From a virus, in the IMG/VR virus record IMGVR_UViG_3300035670_000831, positions 1 through 32,884 of that record: a DNA stretch of 32,884 nucleotides; one strand, written 5' to 3'. The position numbers were made by a program, and so were the translations under genes. A model generated the notes under the pieces. It ran no database searches. It was not told where the DNA came from and saw only the letters and a program-made list of their open reading frames with translations. Every line of letters starts with the position of its first letter. Within the stretch, counting starts at the first letter, position 1. This document shows, in pieces, positions 7,710 through 15,703 of the stretch.

Positions 7710-10160
7710 ATGGCAATTATTATTAAGCCTCCAGTAAGTGGCGGCGGTGGCGGTGCAGTTGATTCAGTGAATGGAGAGACTGGCGTTGTTGTTTTAACTA
7801 CTGACAATATCGATGCTGGCGTAAATGCAGATCGTCAATATTTCACTGCTGCACTGCAAACCGATCTAGATGCTAAAGCTGATCAAACTGCTTTAGATGC
7901 AGTACAAGACAAGACTCTTTATTCTAATTCTTATTATGTAAATGATGGAGTCAACGATATTCAAGCGATCTTAGACGATATTGCCGGATCAACTGGAGTA
8001 AGTGCAATTTATGTATCTGCTGGATCTTATGGCGGCTCAACGGTCACAATCTCAGATCATGCAAATGTCAACATTTTAGCGCCAGAGTCTCCAACCGGCG
8101 TGCATGGTTGCGAGTTGCTATCTCGAGGCTTAACCATATCAGGTGCAAGTACAACAAGAATTAAGATTGAAAATCTCAACATTGAGGGAGCTTTCTTGAT
8201 CAATGGCACTCAAGGCCGGCACTATTTCAAAAATGTTATCTTTGATAGTACCGTTACGATCAACAATTCAACGGCCAATTTTGTCACTTTTGAACAATGC
8301 TCATTTGCTGGTGGCATCTCTATTGCATCCAATGTGACGGCGACAATTTATTTTGATAGATGTGCTTTAGGAAATCAATTTATCACCTCATCAAGATCTG
8401 GCGCCGGATCACCATTGTTGACAATCTTGACTGAATGCAGCGGGGTAAATGCACTGCAAACTAATCTGGCAAGTAACGTTGCTTTGGTTGGTCGCACCGG
8501 CTTTAATAGTGGTGCAGTTGTGCAGTATCAAAATTCTGATAACTATGTTTATGATCTCAATAATGGTCTTTCTACTTCTTTCAGTGGATCATATAGCGAG
8601 CTCAGAAACAAGCCAACTATTCCAACTTCAAGCGATGATTTGACCGAAGGATCAAGCAATTTATATTATACCAATACGAGATTTGATAATAGGCTTGGCA
8701 CAAAAACAACCGATAATTTAACTGAAGGCTCAACTAACATCTATTTCACCACTGCACGAGCTAAAACGGCGGCGGTTGTCAATAGCATGGCAGACAATCA
8801 AACTGATCAAGCTCCATCAGTTTCATCGGTTAAATCGTATTATACCGCTGGCACTGGCATCTCTCTCTCTAGTGGTCAAATTTCATCAACAATCACTCAA
8901 TACACTGATGCGGATGCAGATGCAAGGATCACACTTCAAAAAGGTGCAAACAACGGGATTTGCGAGCTTGATGCAAATGGTCTTGTGCCTACAAATCATC
9001 TTCCACCTTTGGCAATAACGGATGTGCATGTTGTGGCTGATGAAGCTGCTAGACTTGCGTTGATCGCTCAAGAGGGGGATGTTGCTATTCAAACTGATAA
9101 CTCGTCATCTTGGATTTATGACGGTAGTGCGTGGGTAGCCTTTGGCGTAAGTGGCGCAGTCTTGTCAGTTAATAGTCAAACCGGTACAGTTTCACTTGAT
9201 ACTGATGATATTTCAGAGGGATCAACAAACAGATATTTTAGCGATACACTGGCAAGAACGGCCTCCGTTGTTGATAGCACATCAGGCACTGAGACAAATC
9301 AAGCTCCATCAGTGGCGGCGATGAAATCTTATGTTTTGGCCAATGCTGGCGCAGTCAATTCGGTCAATTCGGTCTCTCCAGTTTCTGGCAATGTCACATT
9401 GACAACTGACAATTTAACCGAAGGATCAAGCAATTTATATTATACCAATACGAGATTTGATAATAGGCTTGGCACAAAAACAACCGATGATTTAAGTGAA
9501 GGATCAACTAATCTCTATTATACAAGTACAAGAGTTAATAGTGCGTTTGATACAAGACTTGCGACAAAAACAACTGATAATTTAACTGAAGGAACAACCA
9601 ACAAGTATTTTTCAGATACACTTGCAAGAAATGCGTTTAGTGCTGGCACTGGCATCACAATCACAACCGGCCAAATCGCTACAACAATCACACAATACAC
9701 CGACACACTAGCAAAGGCGGCGGCGGTTGTGAATTCAATGGCAGGATCTCAAACTGATCAGTCTCCATCAGTTTCATCGGTTAAATCGTATTATACCGCT
9801 GGCACTGGCATCAGCATCACAAACGGCCAAATCTCTGCCACTGGCGGAGGTGGCGGCGGATCAAGGCCAACATACAGCACTGAGTCATCTTTTCCATTGA
9901 ATTTGGGAGGTGTTGATTATACTGGAGTTATTAAGAGAAGATATTATATCAGTAACGGAGCATCGGCAGTGACAATCAATCTTCCGGCAGTGGCATCAAA
10001 TGACGGCTTAGAATTGACATTTAAATTGCTTGGTACTGGCGCTGCTACAATTGACGCAAACGCAAGTGAAACAATCGACGGCGCTCTAACTCTTGTACTT
10101 TCAGCACAAAATTCAGCAGTTAATTTGATTGCAACAAGTGCAGGATGGAGGATTGAATAA
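7710..10160 (+). CDS. Tail fibre / receptor-binding protein with repeats
   Basis: An 816-residue protein. It opens with a Gly-rich stretch and a VNGETGVVVLTTDNI motif common at the start of phage fibre repeats. Residues ~65-275 look like a right-handed beta-helix (repeated short strands such as IKIENLNIEGAF, VTINNSTANFVTFEQC). Residues ~305-690 hold six imperfect copies of a repeat centred on TEGSSNLYYTNTRFDNRL (variants IYFTTARAKTA, RYFSDTLARTA and others), a known shaft motif of phage fibres. The C-terminal ~100 residues follow a Gly linker and form a small beta-rich tip ending in GWRIE. No endosialidase-type autocleavage motif is evident. It would bind the host surface. DNA repeats inside the gene are listed separately. 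Confidence 0.85.
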   Translation: MAIIIKPPVSGGGGGAVDSVNGETGVVVLTTDNIDAGVNADRQYFTAALQTDLDAKADQTALDAVQDKTLYSNSYYVNDGVNDIQAILDDIAGSTGVSAIYVSAGSYGGSTVTISDHANVNILAPESPTGVHGCELLSRGLTISGASTTRIKIENLNIEGAFLINGTQGRHYFKNVIFDSTVTINNSTANFVTFEQCSFAGGISIASNVTATIYFDRCALGNQFITSSRSGAGSPLLTILTECSGVNALQTNLASNVALVGRTGFNSGAVVQYQNSDNYVYDLNNGLSTSFSGSYSELRNKPTIPTSSDDLTEGSSNLYYTNTRFDNRLGTKTTDNLTEGSTNIYFTTARAKTAAVVNSMADNQTDQAPSVSSVKSYYTAGTGISLSSGQISSTITQYTDADADARITLQKGANNGICELDANGLVPTNHLPPLAITDVHVVADEAARLALIAQEGDVAIQTDNSSSWIYDGSAWVAFGVSGAVLSVNSQTGTVSLDTDDISEGSTNRYFSDTLARTASVVDSTSGTETNQAPSVAAMKSYVLANAGAVNSVNSVSPVSGNVTLTTDNLTEGSSNLYYTNTRFDNRLGTKTTDDLSEGSTNLYYTSTRVNSAFDTRLATKTTDNLTEGTTNKYFSDTLARNAFSAGTGITITTGQIATTITQYTDTLAKAAAVVNSMAGSQTDQSPSVSSVKSYYTAGTGISITNGQISATGGGGGGSRPTYSTESSFPLNLGGVDYTGVIKRRYYISNGASAVTINLPAVASNDGLELTFKLLGTGAATIDANASETIDGALTLVLSAQNSAVNLIATSAGWRIE
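8643..8714 (+). repeat. 72-bp exact direct repeat in fibre gene, copy 1
   Basis: Identical over 72 bases to 9417-9488, 774 bp downstream and in the same reading frame. It encodes one TEGSSNLYYTNTRFDNRL unit. Exact identity at the DNA level implies recent duplication or gene conversion. Confidence 0.9.
8812..8861 (+). repeat. 50-bp exact direct repeat in fibre gene, copy 1
   Basis: Identical to 9763-9812 (951 bp apart, in frame). It encodes PSVSSVKSYYTAGTGI, a second repeated module of the fibre shaft. Confidence 0.9.
9417..9488 (+). repeat. 72-bp exact direct repeat in fibre gene, copy 2
   Basis: Second copy of the repeat at 8643-8714. Recombination between the two would delete 774 bp in frame (258 codons), shortening the fibre. 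Confidence 0.9.
9763..9812 (+). repeat. 50-bp exact direct repeat in fibre gene, copy 2
   Basis: Second copy of the repeat at 8812-8861, near the end of the fibre shaft and just before the Gly linker. Confidence 0.9.
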
Positions 10161-10540
10161 TGGCTCATAATCTAACCAAAGAGGTCACTCCAGAGGTTGC
10201 GTTATGTAGTTTTACATCACCGGGCTCAGGAGGAGTATTCCCTGTTTTTGTGAACGGTACATTTACCCCGTCAATCTCTAATGCTATTATTACCTTAGCC
10301 GCCGGCTATGAATACCACATAATCAGCTCCACTTCCGCACTAAGCCTTCCCAGTACCGTCACTCACTTTGTAAATAATGTTGCTGAAACGGGATACGCTA
10401 TTATTTCAACGGCTTTTGCATCAGGCTTGGATCAAATTCAAAGCTCAATCATTGCTGATTCTAGTGTGAGTTTTTACATTTCATGCAATGGGGCCACCGG
10501 CGTTAATAGCCGTATTCAGATTTGGAGGTTTCCGCTATGA
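10160..10540 (+). CDS. Small jelly-roll-like tail protein 1
   Basis: A 126-residue protein coupled to the fibre by TAATG. It has the rhythm of a single beta-sandwich: an N-terminal strand around ALCSFTS, a central ITLAAGYEYHIISS and a final strand ending RIQIWRFPL. The two genes that follow share this outline (a xxGxxYxxxS strand in the middle and a terminal strand with Trp and Arg), so the three look like diverged paralogues. Candidate fibre-tip, fibre-decoration or C1q-like trimeric binding proteins. The function is inferred from context; no named family was recognised. Confidence 0.55.
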   Translation: MAHNLTKEVTPEVALCSFTSPGSGGVFPVFVNGTFTPSISNAIITLAAGYEYHIISSTSALSLPSTVTHFVNNVAETGYAIISTAFASGLDQIQSSIIADSSVSFYISCNGATGVNSRIQIWRFPL

Positions 10541-10917
10541 GCTATCATCCCAGCCGAGAAAATGGATGCAAGGCGATTCAACTTGATCAGAATGCTACTG
10601 CAATTTTAAGTCAAGACTTTACTGAAAAGACAACCGAGACACTAACTTCTAGCGGTAAATATTTTATTGAGTCAAGAAAATATGCTGTAGTTAATACAAG
10701 CTCCAGCGGCTTAGTTTTGTATAGGAATTGGGCTGGATTTGATTGGGCTGGCGCTACAATAAGATGCAACCTAGTCTCAACAACATCAACAATCACCGAT
10801 GAATGTTATATTGGAGCAAACACGCCAAATGCGCAATTGACGACGTCAAGCAATGAAATTGGTGCTGCCAACATAGTATCGCAAACACACATTAATGCAT
10901 TTTGGAGGTTGTCATGA
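10537..10917 (+). CDS. Small jelly-roll-like tail protein 2
   Basis: 126 residues from the ATG at 10537, which has a GGAGG ribosome site at 10524-10528 and overlaps the previous stop as ATGA; a TTG at 10522 is rejected. It contains GCKAIQLDQNATA near the start (the next gene has SCSAIQLNSTQS), a central SSGKYFIESRKYAVV strand pair and an end HINAFWRLS. These shared landmarks support common ancestry with both flanking genes. Likely a fibre-associated beta protein; unknown function. Confidence 0.55.
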   Translation: MSYHPSRENGCKAIQLDQNATAILSQDFTEKTTETLTSSGKYFIESRKYAVVNTSSSGLVLYRNWAGFDWAGATIRCNLVSTTSTITDECYIGANTPNAQLTTSSNEIGAANIVSQTHINAFWRLS

Positions 10918-11420
10918 GTTTCTTCGGATTTAAAAAAAAGATCATGATGTCTTGTAGCGCTATTCAATTAAATTCAACTCAATCAATTGGGACAACCATC
11001 ACAGATGTGACGATATTTGATACTGCAACAATTAATCAGATTTCATCAGAGATTGGCTATCCTACAATCTCAACAACTGCCAATCAAATCACACTTGAAG
11101 GCGGCTGGAAGTACTTCCTAGAAGTCAGATCAAAAGTAAGCGATTCTGATGCAAGCGCGTCAGAGAATTTTGCTTATTGGCTCACAAATACAAGCGATAC
11201 TCAATTCTCATCAACTGGATTTTCAGCGATTTATTCAGACTCAACTCCCAACCGAGCGCAAGAGGCTTGCTTATCATACATAGATGCAACATCATCAGAT
11301 TTTGTTTTTAAGATGCGAGCTCAAAAAACCGGAACGGGAACGAATATCACTTTTAACTCCAATATCGATGCAGGCACCGCAAACTTTAGAGCATATATCT
11401 TGATTAGAGCATGGAGATAA
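10914..11420 (+). CDS. Small jelly-roll-like tail protein 3
   Basis: 168 residues from the ATG at 10914 (GGAGG at 10904-10908, ATGA overlap with the previous stop). Longer than its two neighbours but with the same landmarks: SCSAIQLNSTQS near residue 13, a central EGGWKYFLEVRSKV, and a terminal strand RAYILIRAWR. The basic start (FGFKKKIMMS) is not a convincing signal peptide. Probably a third member of the tandem beta-sandwich set after the fibre. Family not recognised. Confidence 0.55.
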   Translation: MSFFGFKKKIMMSCSAIQLNSTQSIGTTITDVTIFDTATINQISSEIGYPTISTTANQITLEGGWKYFLEVRSKVSDSDASASENFAYWLTNTSDTQFSSTGFSAIYSDSTPNRAQEACLSYIDATSSDFVFKMRAQKTGTGTNITFNSNIDAGTANFRAYILIRAWR

Positions 11421-11422
11421 AA

Positions 11423-11800
11423 ATGCAAGTAACAAAAAACTTCAAATTATCTGAGCTTGAATTTTCAGATGCAATCCCCCCCGAGCTGGTGGCCAATGCG
11501 ATTGAATTGCTGAAAAATCTTCAAGTCATTCGAGATCATTTTCAAAGGCCTATCGTCATCATCAGCGGGTATCGTTCACATGCTAGAAATACGGCGGTTG
11601 GTGGTGCTGACAAGTCAAAACACTTGGAGGCCAAAGCGGCAGATATCAAGATTTCTGGCGTACCAACTGAAGAGATTTACAATAGAATTGATAAGCTTAT
11701 TGCTCAAGGCCTAGTCAAGCAGGGAGGCCTTGGCAAGTATATCAAATCTGGTTTTGTGCATTATGATATCAGAGGCTCTAAAGCCAGGTGGGAGGGATGA
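11423..11800 (+). CDS. Endolysin, M15-family zinc peptidase
   Basis: 125 residues, a compact single-domain peptidase that would cut the peptide part of peptidoglycan at lysis. Motifs in order: start FKLSELEFS, then ISGYRSHARNTAVGGADKS, SKH with His67, AADI with Asp74, and GFVHYDIRG with His113. Together these give the His/Asp/His zinc site of the M15 (D-Ala-D-Ala carboxypeptidase-like, M15_3) family. The ATG at 11423 is preferred over 11411 because GGAG at 11413-11416 lies 6 nt before it. There is no signal peptide, so a holin is needed; the next gene is a candidate. A role in the tail tip is the alternative. Confidence 0.87.
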   Translation: MQVTKNFKLSELEFSDAIPPELVANAIELLKNLQVIRDHFQRPIVIISGYRSHARNTAVGGADKSKHLEAKAADIKISGVPTEEIYNRIDKLIAQGLVKQGGLGKYIKSGFVHYDIRGSKARWEG

Positions 11801-11802
11801 TC

Positions 11803-12045
11803 ATGAATAGTGATATGATTTCAATCAGCGCTTTAACGGCGGTGATAACTGCACTTCTGCCAGCTTTCAAGATCTTCTCATCTTACGATAAGCGAATTGC
11901 ACTTTTAGAGCATCAAACTATGGCGCTACTGGTCAAGCAAGAAAAGACCGATGCAGAGCTTGATATGATCAACAAGACTTTAAATCAACACACAGTAATT
12001 CTTGAAAGAATAGAAACAAATTTAGATTTTTTAAAAAACAAGTAA
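11803..12045 (+). CDS. Holin-like protein, one TM segment plus coiled coil
   Basis: 80 residues. The ATG at 11803 has GGAGGG 6 nt upstream; the ATG at 11797 abuts that site and is less likely. A single hydrophobic helix (about residues 6-26, SISALTAVITALLPAFKIF) is followed by a heptad-like helix to the end (RIALLEHQTMALLVKQEKT onward). Directly after the M15 endolysin this layout suggests a lysis protein, either holin or spanin-like. The order of domains is opposite to XhlA-type proteins, which carry the membrane helix at the C-terminus. Function by context only. Confidence 0.6.
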   Translation: MNSDMISISALTAVITALLPAFKIFSSYDKRIALLEHQTMALLVKQEKTDAELDMINKTLNQHTVILERIETNLDFLKNK

Positions 12046-12087
12046 GATTTGTGTTTTAATGATCATCCCCTTTACATGGAGAAGATC

Positions 12088-14028
12088 ATGTCACAAAATT
12101 CACTTCTTGGCAAAGTTGCATTTGCTACCCAATACGCACATATCAAACCGGATGGAAAAAGAGAAACTTACATTGATGCAATGCGAAGAGTCAAAAATAT
12201 GCATCAAGAAAAATTCCCCTATCTATCATCGAGCATCGATCAAGTTTTTCATAAATTCGTATATCCTGGCCTAGTGTTTCCATCTCAAAGAAGCACTCAA
12301 TTTGCGGGAATTGCTATCAAGCGCAACAATATGCGTATGTATAATTGCACTGCATCATATATCGATAGAGTAAGATTTTTCGCTGAAGGTTTTTGGCTAC
12401 TCATGAGCGGATGCGGTGTCGGTTTTTCAGTGCAAAAACATCATATTGGCAAACTTCCAAACCTCATTTCTAAAGATCAAAGAGACTCAAGATTGAAGAA
12501 AATTCATGTTGTTGAAGACTCAATCGAGGGATGGGCTGAAGCTATCAATTCACTCATGAAAAGTTATCTGCCAGTCAATGAAGATGAAGCCGGCTACTGC
12601 ATAAATTTTCATTATGATCAAGTCAGACCAGAAGGGGCCTCCATCTCTATTGGTGGCGTTGCTCCAGGTCCCAAAGTGCTTGAAACTGCGATTGAAAAAG
12701 TCAGATCCATTCTTGATGATGCAGTCAATCAAGGTCAAGCAAGACTCAAGTCAATCCAGTGTTTTGACATCTTCATGCACATAAGCCATGCAGCACTTTT
12801 AAGCTCAAGACGAGCGGCGACAATCGCACTCTTTTCACCAGATGATGATGAGATGATGACCGCTAAAACTGGCGATTGGTGGAAGGATAATCCACAAAGA
12901 GCTTATGCAAATATCAGCGCTCAAATTGTACTAGACGGATTTGAGAAAAAAGAGACCTTTACAACAATCATCGACAATGCAAAACAATACGGTGAGCCTG
13001 GATTTTTCTTTGCATCTAGTAAAGATTTTGCGACAAATCCGTGCGGGGAAATAGGTCTTTACCCCACCTATAAAAATGAAGATGGAAGCACTGAAAGCGG
13101 TTGGGCCGTATGCAATCTGAATGAAATTGTTGTCTCTAAAATTGACAATGCGGATCAACTTAAAGAAGTATGCGCCGCCGCTGCCTTCTTAGGTACTCTT
13201 CAAGCCAGCTACACAAACGCCGGCTATCTCGGAGAGACCACTAAAAAGATCATTGAAAGAGATGCGCTTTTAGGCGTCTCTATGACTGGCATCATGAGTG
13301 CACCAGGAATGATATTTGATGAATTTCTGCTGAAGTCTTGCGCTCAAATCGTGATTGATGAAAATAAGTTGATTGCAAAAAAGATCGGTATAAATTCAGC
13401 GCTTAGAGCAACAACAATCAAGCCGTCTGGCAATAGCTCAACGGTGGCCGGTTGCTCAGCCGGCATCCATCCGTATCATGCTAGAAAATACATTCGCACC
13501 ATGAGGATAAATAAGATCAATCCGATTTGGCAAGAGATCATCAGCCAACTGCCGGAAGTTTGCGATGATAGAGATCCCCAGGTTGGTATTGTGTCTTTTG
13601 CTTGTGAAGCGCCAGCCGGTGCGATTGTCAGAAAAGACTTATCAGCGGCCGAATTTTTGGAGAAGGTTGAATTTATTCAAAGGTACTGGGTAAAACCAAC
13701 AACACAACTCAGGGAAAAGGATCAATTTGGATTGACTCACAATGTTTCAAATACATGTACTGTCAAGGCTGATGAGTGGGATGATCTCACATCCAGGATT
13801 TGGCGTCTTAGAGATAGCGTTAAAGGGATCTCTCTTTTGTCTGATTATGGCGATCATGTTTATGAAAATGCACCATATCAGACGGTTGATGATGATAATG
13901 CTCAAATGATTGAAAAATATAATAAATTGCTAAATGCTGACTGGTCAAAGGTCAATCTCAATGTCGGCGGTTTCAAGGAAAATCCGGCAGTTGAACCAGC
14001 CTGCGCCGGCGGAGTCTGCCTTATTTAA
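12088..14028 (+). CDS. nrdJ: Ribonucleotide reductase, class II (B12-dependent), monomeric type
   Basis: 646 residues from the ATG at 12088 (GGAG at 12078-12081). It reduces ribonucleotides to deoxyribonucleotides using adenosylcobalamin to make the thiyl radical. Visible active-site features: MYNCTAS with Cys87, FFAEGFWLLMSGCGVGFSV, NPCGE with the radical Cys319 flanked by Asn317 and Glu321, AVCNLNE with Cys342 (partner of Cys87), and KPSGNSSTVAGCSAGIHPYH. The C-terminal CAGGVC gives Cys639 and Cys644, the swinging disulfide pair. Length and order fit the monomeric RTPR-like branch. It sits at the end of the late rightward genes rather than with ThyX. No intron or intein interrupts it. Its stop overlaps the convergent recT stop by 8 nt. 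Confidence 0.93.
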   Translation: MSQNSLLGKVAFATQYAHIKPDGKRETYIDAMRRVKNMHQEKFPYLSSSIDQVFHKFVYPGLVFPSQRSTQFAGIAIKRNNMRMYNCTASYIDRVRFFAEGFWLLMSGCGVGFSVQKHHIGKLPNLISKDQRDSRLKKIHVVEDSIEGWAEAINSLMKSYLPVNEDEAGYCINFHYDQVRPEGASISIGGVAPGPKVLETAIEKVRSILDDAVNQGQARLKSIQCFDIFMHISHAALLSSRRAATIALFSPDDDEMMTAKTGDWWKDNPQRAYANISAQIVLDGFEKKETFTTIIDNAKQYGEPGFFFASSKDFATNPCGEIGLYPTYKNEDGSTESGWAVCNLNEIVVSKIDNADQLKEVCAAAAFLGTLQASYTNAGYLGETTKKIIERDALLGVSMTGIMSAPGMIFDEFLLKSCAQIVIDENKLIAKKIGINSALRATTIKPSGNSSTVAGCSAGIHPYHARKYIRTMRINKINPIWQEIISQLPEVCDDRDPQVGIVSFACEAPAGAIVRKDLSAAEFLEKVEFIQRYWVKPTTQLREKDQFGLTHNVSNTCTVKADEWDDLTSRIWRLRDSVKGISLLSDYGDHVYENAPYQTVDDDNAQMIEKYNKLLNADWSKVNLNVGGFKENPAVEPACAGGVCLI

Positions 14029-14863
14029 TCCCCCATGATGCTTTCCAATCTCTGGCATCATCCTCATCCATATCGTCATCTATCCACTCTTTTCTCCTTG
14101 ATGTGTCATCGTACGCTCGTTGAGTGATGGCGGATTTTTGCTCACTTGGGAAAGGCTCAGGTTGTGGCGATTTGCTTTGTGCTGGTGGTACTTGTGCTGG
14201 TTGCACTGGTTGCACTGGTTGCACTGGTTGCACTGGCATTGGCTGAGTCTTGGCGGGAGTCTTTTGCTTAGCTGGTGCAGTTTGTCTTGTACTGGTGATT
14301 TGAGTATCAAGCTCACTATTCAAGATCTCTAAGCGCTCATCTTCTGACATGTCCATGCTATCAGCAATCTCAACTGCATCATAGCCACTGATCACATCGC
14401 CAAAGACATCTCTGACCGCCATGGATTTGCATCTGGCCATGAGCATTTGCTTTGGCATGGTCTGCCATTGTCTATTATTTGTAAGGCCTTGGCGCTGCGC
14501 CATTTCAATGGTGAATTGCACTGTATATTTTTGATTGTTGTCAGCACGAACGAATTCAAGAGAGCATTCAACATCGGAATTGGTCAACACCTTCCAGGAT
14601 TTGCACTTAGAAGAAGCAATCACGATGCCAAACATAGTGGCGGCTTGATAAGTGATCTTTCCTTTAATGACATTCATTTTTTCCATTGTTTGTGCGATAT
14701 TCCATCCATGCATCATGCCATAAGAAAGATAGGCAGTTACAAGTTGTTGAGCATTCCAGTTGGTGCCACCAGTGAGATAGCCAGCGAGCTTTACGAGTTG
14801 ATCCATGCTGTCAGCGATTGCATTGATATCTGACAAAGAGTCTAATAATTTTTGAGAAGCCAT
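14021..14863 (-). CDS. recT: RecT-family single-strand annealing protein
   Basis: 280 residues. RecT-type proteins coat single-stranded DNA and anneal complementary strands during phage recombination. The core spans residues ~10-170. AYLSYGMMHGW and ITYQAATMFGIVIAS match the family's early helices. WQTMPKQMLMARCKSMAVRD, then DVISGYDAVEIAD, is the typical RecT signature. Residues ~195-245 form a Pro/Gln-rich linker with four Pro-Val-Gln repeats, followed by an acidic C-terminal tail (DDDMDEDDARDW) that may bind partners. Last gene of the leftward operon; AGGA lies upstream of its ATG. No partner exonuclease is visible in the window. Confidence 0.82.
   Translation of the reverse strand: MASQKLLDSLSDINAIADSMDQLVKLAGYLTGGTNWNAQQLVTAYLSYGMMHGWNIAQTMEKMNVIKGKITYQAATMFGIVIASSKCKSWKVLTNSDVECSLEFVRADNNQKYTVQFTIEMAQRQGLTNNRQWQTMPKQMLMARCKSMAVRDVFGDVISGYDAVEIADSMDMSEDERLEILNSELDTQITSTRQTAPAKQKTPAKTQPMPVQPVQPVQPVQPAQVPPAQSKSPQPEPFPSEQKSAITQRAYDDTSRRKEWIDDDMDEDDARDWKASWGIK
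14201..14236. repeat. 9-bp tandem repeat (4 copies) in recT
   Basis: Four perfect copies of TTGCACTGG in + orientation, each encoding Gln-Pro-Val on the minus strand. Likely slippage-prone, so the linker length of the RecT-like protein may vary between relatives. Confidence 0.9.
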
Positions 14864-14872
14864 TTTAGTTTC

Positions 14873-15091
14873 CTATTGTGCGAGTTGGTTTAGTTGATTG
14901 TTGATTGCAGCGATGATCTGATCAGGTGATGCAGATTGATCTAGGGAAAGAGAAGCGATCTTGACTGTGATTGTGTGAGTGCCAATTGTGAAAATGACAT
15001 CATCACAATCGATTTCCCAGTCTTCAAAGAAGTCATCAAACTGGTGCATAAGTTTTGCAGTTTGATCAAGTTGAGTAAGGTTGAGTTTCAT
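14873..15091 (-). CDS. Small acidic early protein, unknown
   Basis: 72 residues beginning MKLNLTQLDQTAKLMHQFDD, with an AAGG ribosome site upstream (AAGGCAACCAAATG). A helical N-terminus is followed by an acidic patch (FFEDWEIDCDDVIF), two strands (TIGTHTITVKIA) and a Gln/Asn-rich helix. Ends 9 nt before the recT start. No family recognised; an early small modulator of replication or host processes is possible. Confidence 0.55.
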   Translation of the reverse strand: MKLNLTQLDQTAKLMHQFDDFFEDWEIDCDDVIFTIGTHTITVKIASLSLDQSASPDQIIAAINNQLNQLAQ

Positions 15092-15115
15092 TTGGTTGCC
15101 TTATGGTTTTTGTGT

Positions 15116-15280
15116 TTAAGCTGCTAGCCAGTACATTGTGCAGATGATGCCAAATGCGCCAACTGATGCAAAGAAGAGATAAGCGAGAACGGTTTCAATG
15201 AAGTCTCTTAGAGCGCTTTTCTTGGCCACTGGTCTTGCTACGATTGGAAACAATCCACATTCTGGAGAACGATTTTGCAT
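15116..15280 (-). CDS. Small one-TM membrane protein (54 aa)
   Basis: A short gene starting MQNRSPECGLFPIVARPVAK, with a ribosome site AAAGGATT just upstream of the ATG. Residues ~27-53 form one hydrophobic helix (FIETVLAYLFFASVGAFGII, then CTMYWLAA), preceded by a basic segment (RPVAKKSALRD) that would favour a cytoplasmic N-terminus. It fills an otherwise empty stretch between two leftward genes in the same orientation and ends 24 nt before the next start. Function unknown; possibly superinfection exclusion or another host-membrane effect (guess). Confidence 0.6.
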   Translation of the reverse strand: MQNRSPECGLFPIVARPVAKKSALRDFIETVLAYLFFASVGAFGIICTMYWLAA

Positions 15281-15311
15281 TTTTTAATCCTTTGTGTTTT
15301 TTGTTTTAGGT

Positions 15312-15569
15312 TTAGAGGCCAATGCTTGACATGATTTTAACGATTTCGGACACAACATCGCCGTCTTCTGGCATATCGTATTCATCCCAAACACTGCCGT
15401 CTTCTCTGAGCATAAAGATTTCACATTCGGTGACTCTGAACAATGGTCTGCCATAAGAAGAAAATCCATTTGTTGGGATAACTAGAGCATCGCCTTGGCT
15501 GTATTCTGCATCAAACTTGCTGCTGGTTGCGTTGAGGATTTGATCTACTGGGGAGAGGTTTAAAAACAT
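15312..15569 (-). CDS. Small early protein, unknown (85 aa)
   Basis: 85 residues starting MFLNLSPVDQILNATSSKFD. Mostly beta-like and acidic, with EYSQGDALVIPTNGF, a strand FRVTECEIFMLREDG and an acidic DEYDMPEDGDVVSEI helix at the end. No catalytic or membrane signature. First gene after the internal leftward promoter at about 15634-15662. The ribosome site is weak (GTGAA upstream). Unknown function. Confidence 0.5.
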   Translation of the reverse strand: MFLNLSPVDQILNATSSKFDAEYSQGDALVIPTNGFSSYGRPLFRVTECEIFMLREDGSVWDEYDMPEDGDVVSEIVKIMSSIGL

Positions 15570-15633
15570 TTTTGTGTTTCACTTTCTGATCTGATTGATC
15601 AAGATTGACTTACTTGTCTTTGTTGATAAATAA

Positions 15634-15662
15634 TGTTTAAACTATTTTGTTTAATGTGTCAA
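15634..15662 (-). promoter_or_regulatory. Leftward sigma70-type promoter upstream of the 85-aa gene
   Basis: On the minus strand a perfect -35 TTGACA (15662-15657) is separated by 17 bases from TAAACA (15639-15634), a weak -10. The palindrome at 15638-15653 fills most of the spacer and reaches the -10, so a bound repressor would block RNA polymerase. Confidence 0.5.
15638..15653. promoter_or_regulatory. Palindromic operator candidate O1
   Basis: TAAAC-N6-GTTTA, perfect 5-bp arms, overlapping the promoter at 15634-15662. Same architecture as 15681-15696, 17764-17779 and 17808-17823. Confidence 0.5.
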
Positions 15663-15680
15663 TAAAAAAGTTTAAAATTT

Positions 15681-15696
15681 TAAATAAAATAATTTA
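15681..15696. promoter_or_regulatory. Palindromic operator candidate O2
   Basis: TAAAT-N6-ATTTA, perfect 5-bp arms, 28 bp from O1 and just upstream of the -35 of the leftward promoter. Very AT-rich surroundings make a chance match easier here. Confidence 0.4.
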
Positions 15697-15703
15697 AATA
15701 CTC

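Noticed and set aside
12046-12087. Cobalamin riboswitch before nrdJ
   Set aside because: The leader is only about 40 nt, far too short for a B12 riboswitch.
12088-14028. Intron or intein in nrdJ
   Set aside because: The frame is continuous and motif spacing is normal for the monomeric enzyme.
14120-14332. Trp/Leu-rich plus-strand ORF
   Set aside because: A shadow of the Pro-Val-Gln repeat in the opposite-strand recT gene.
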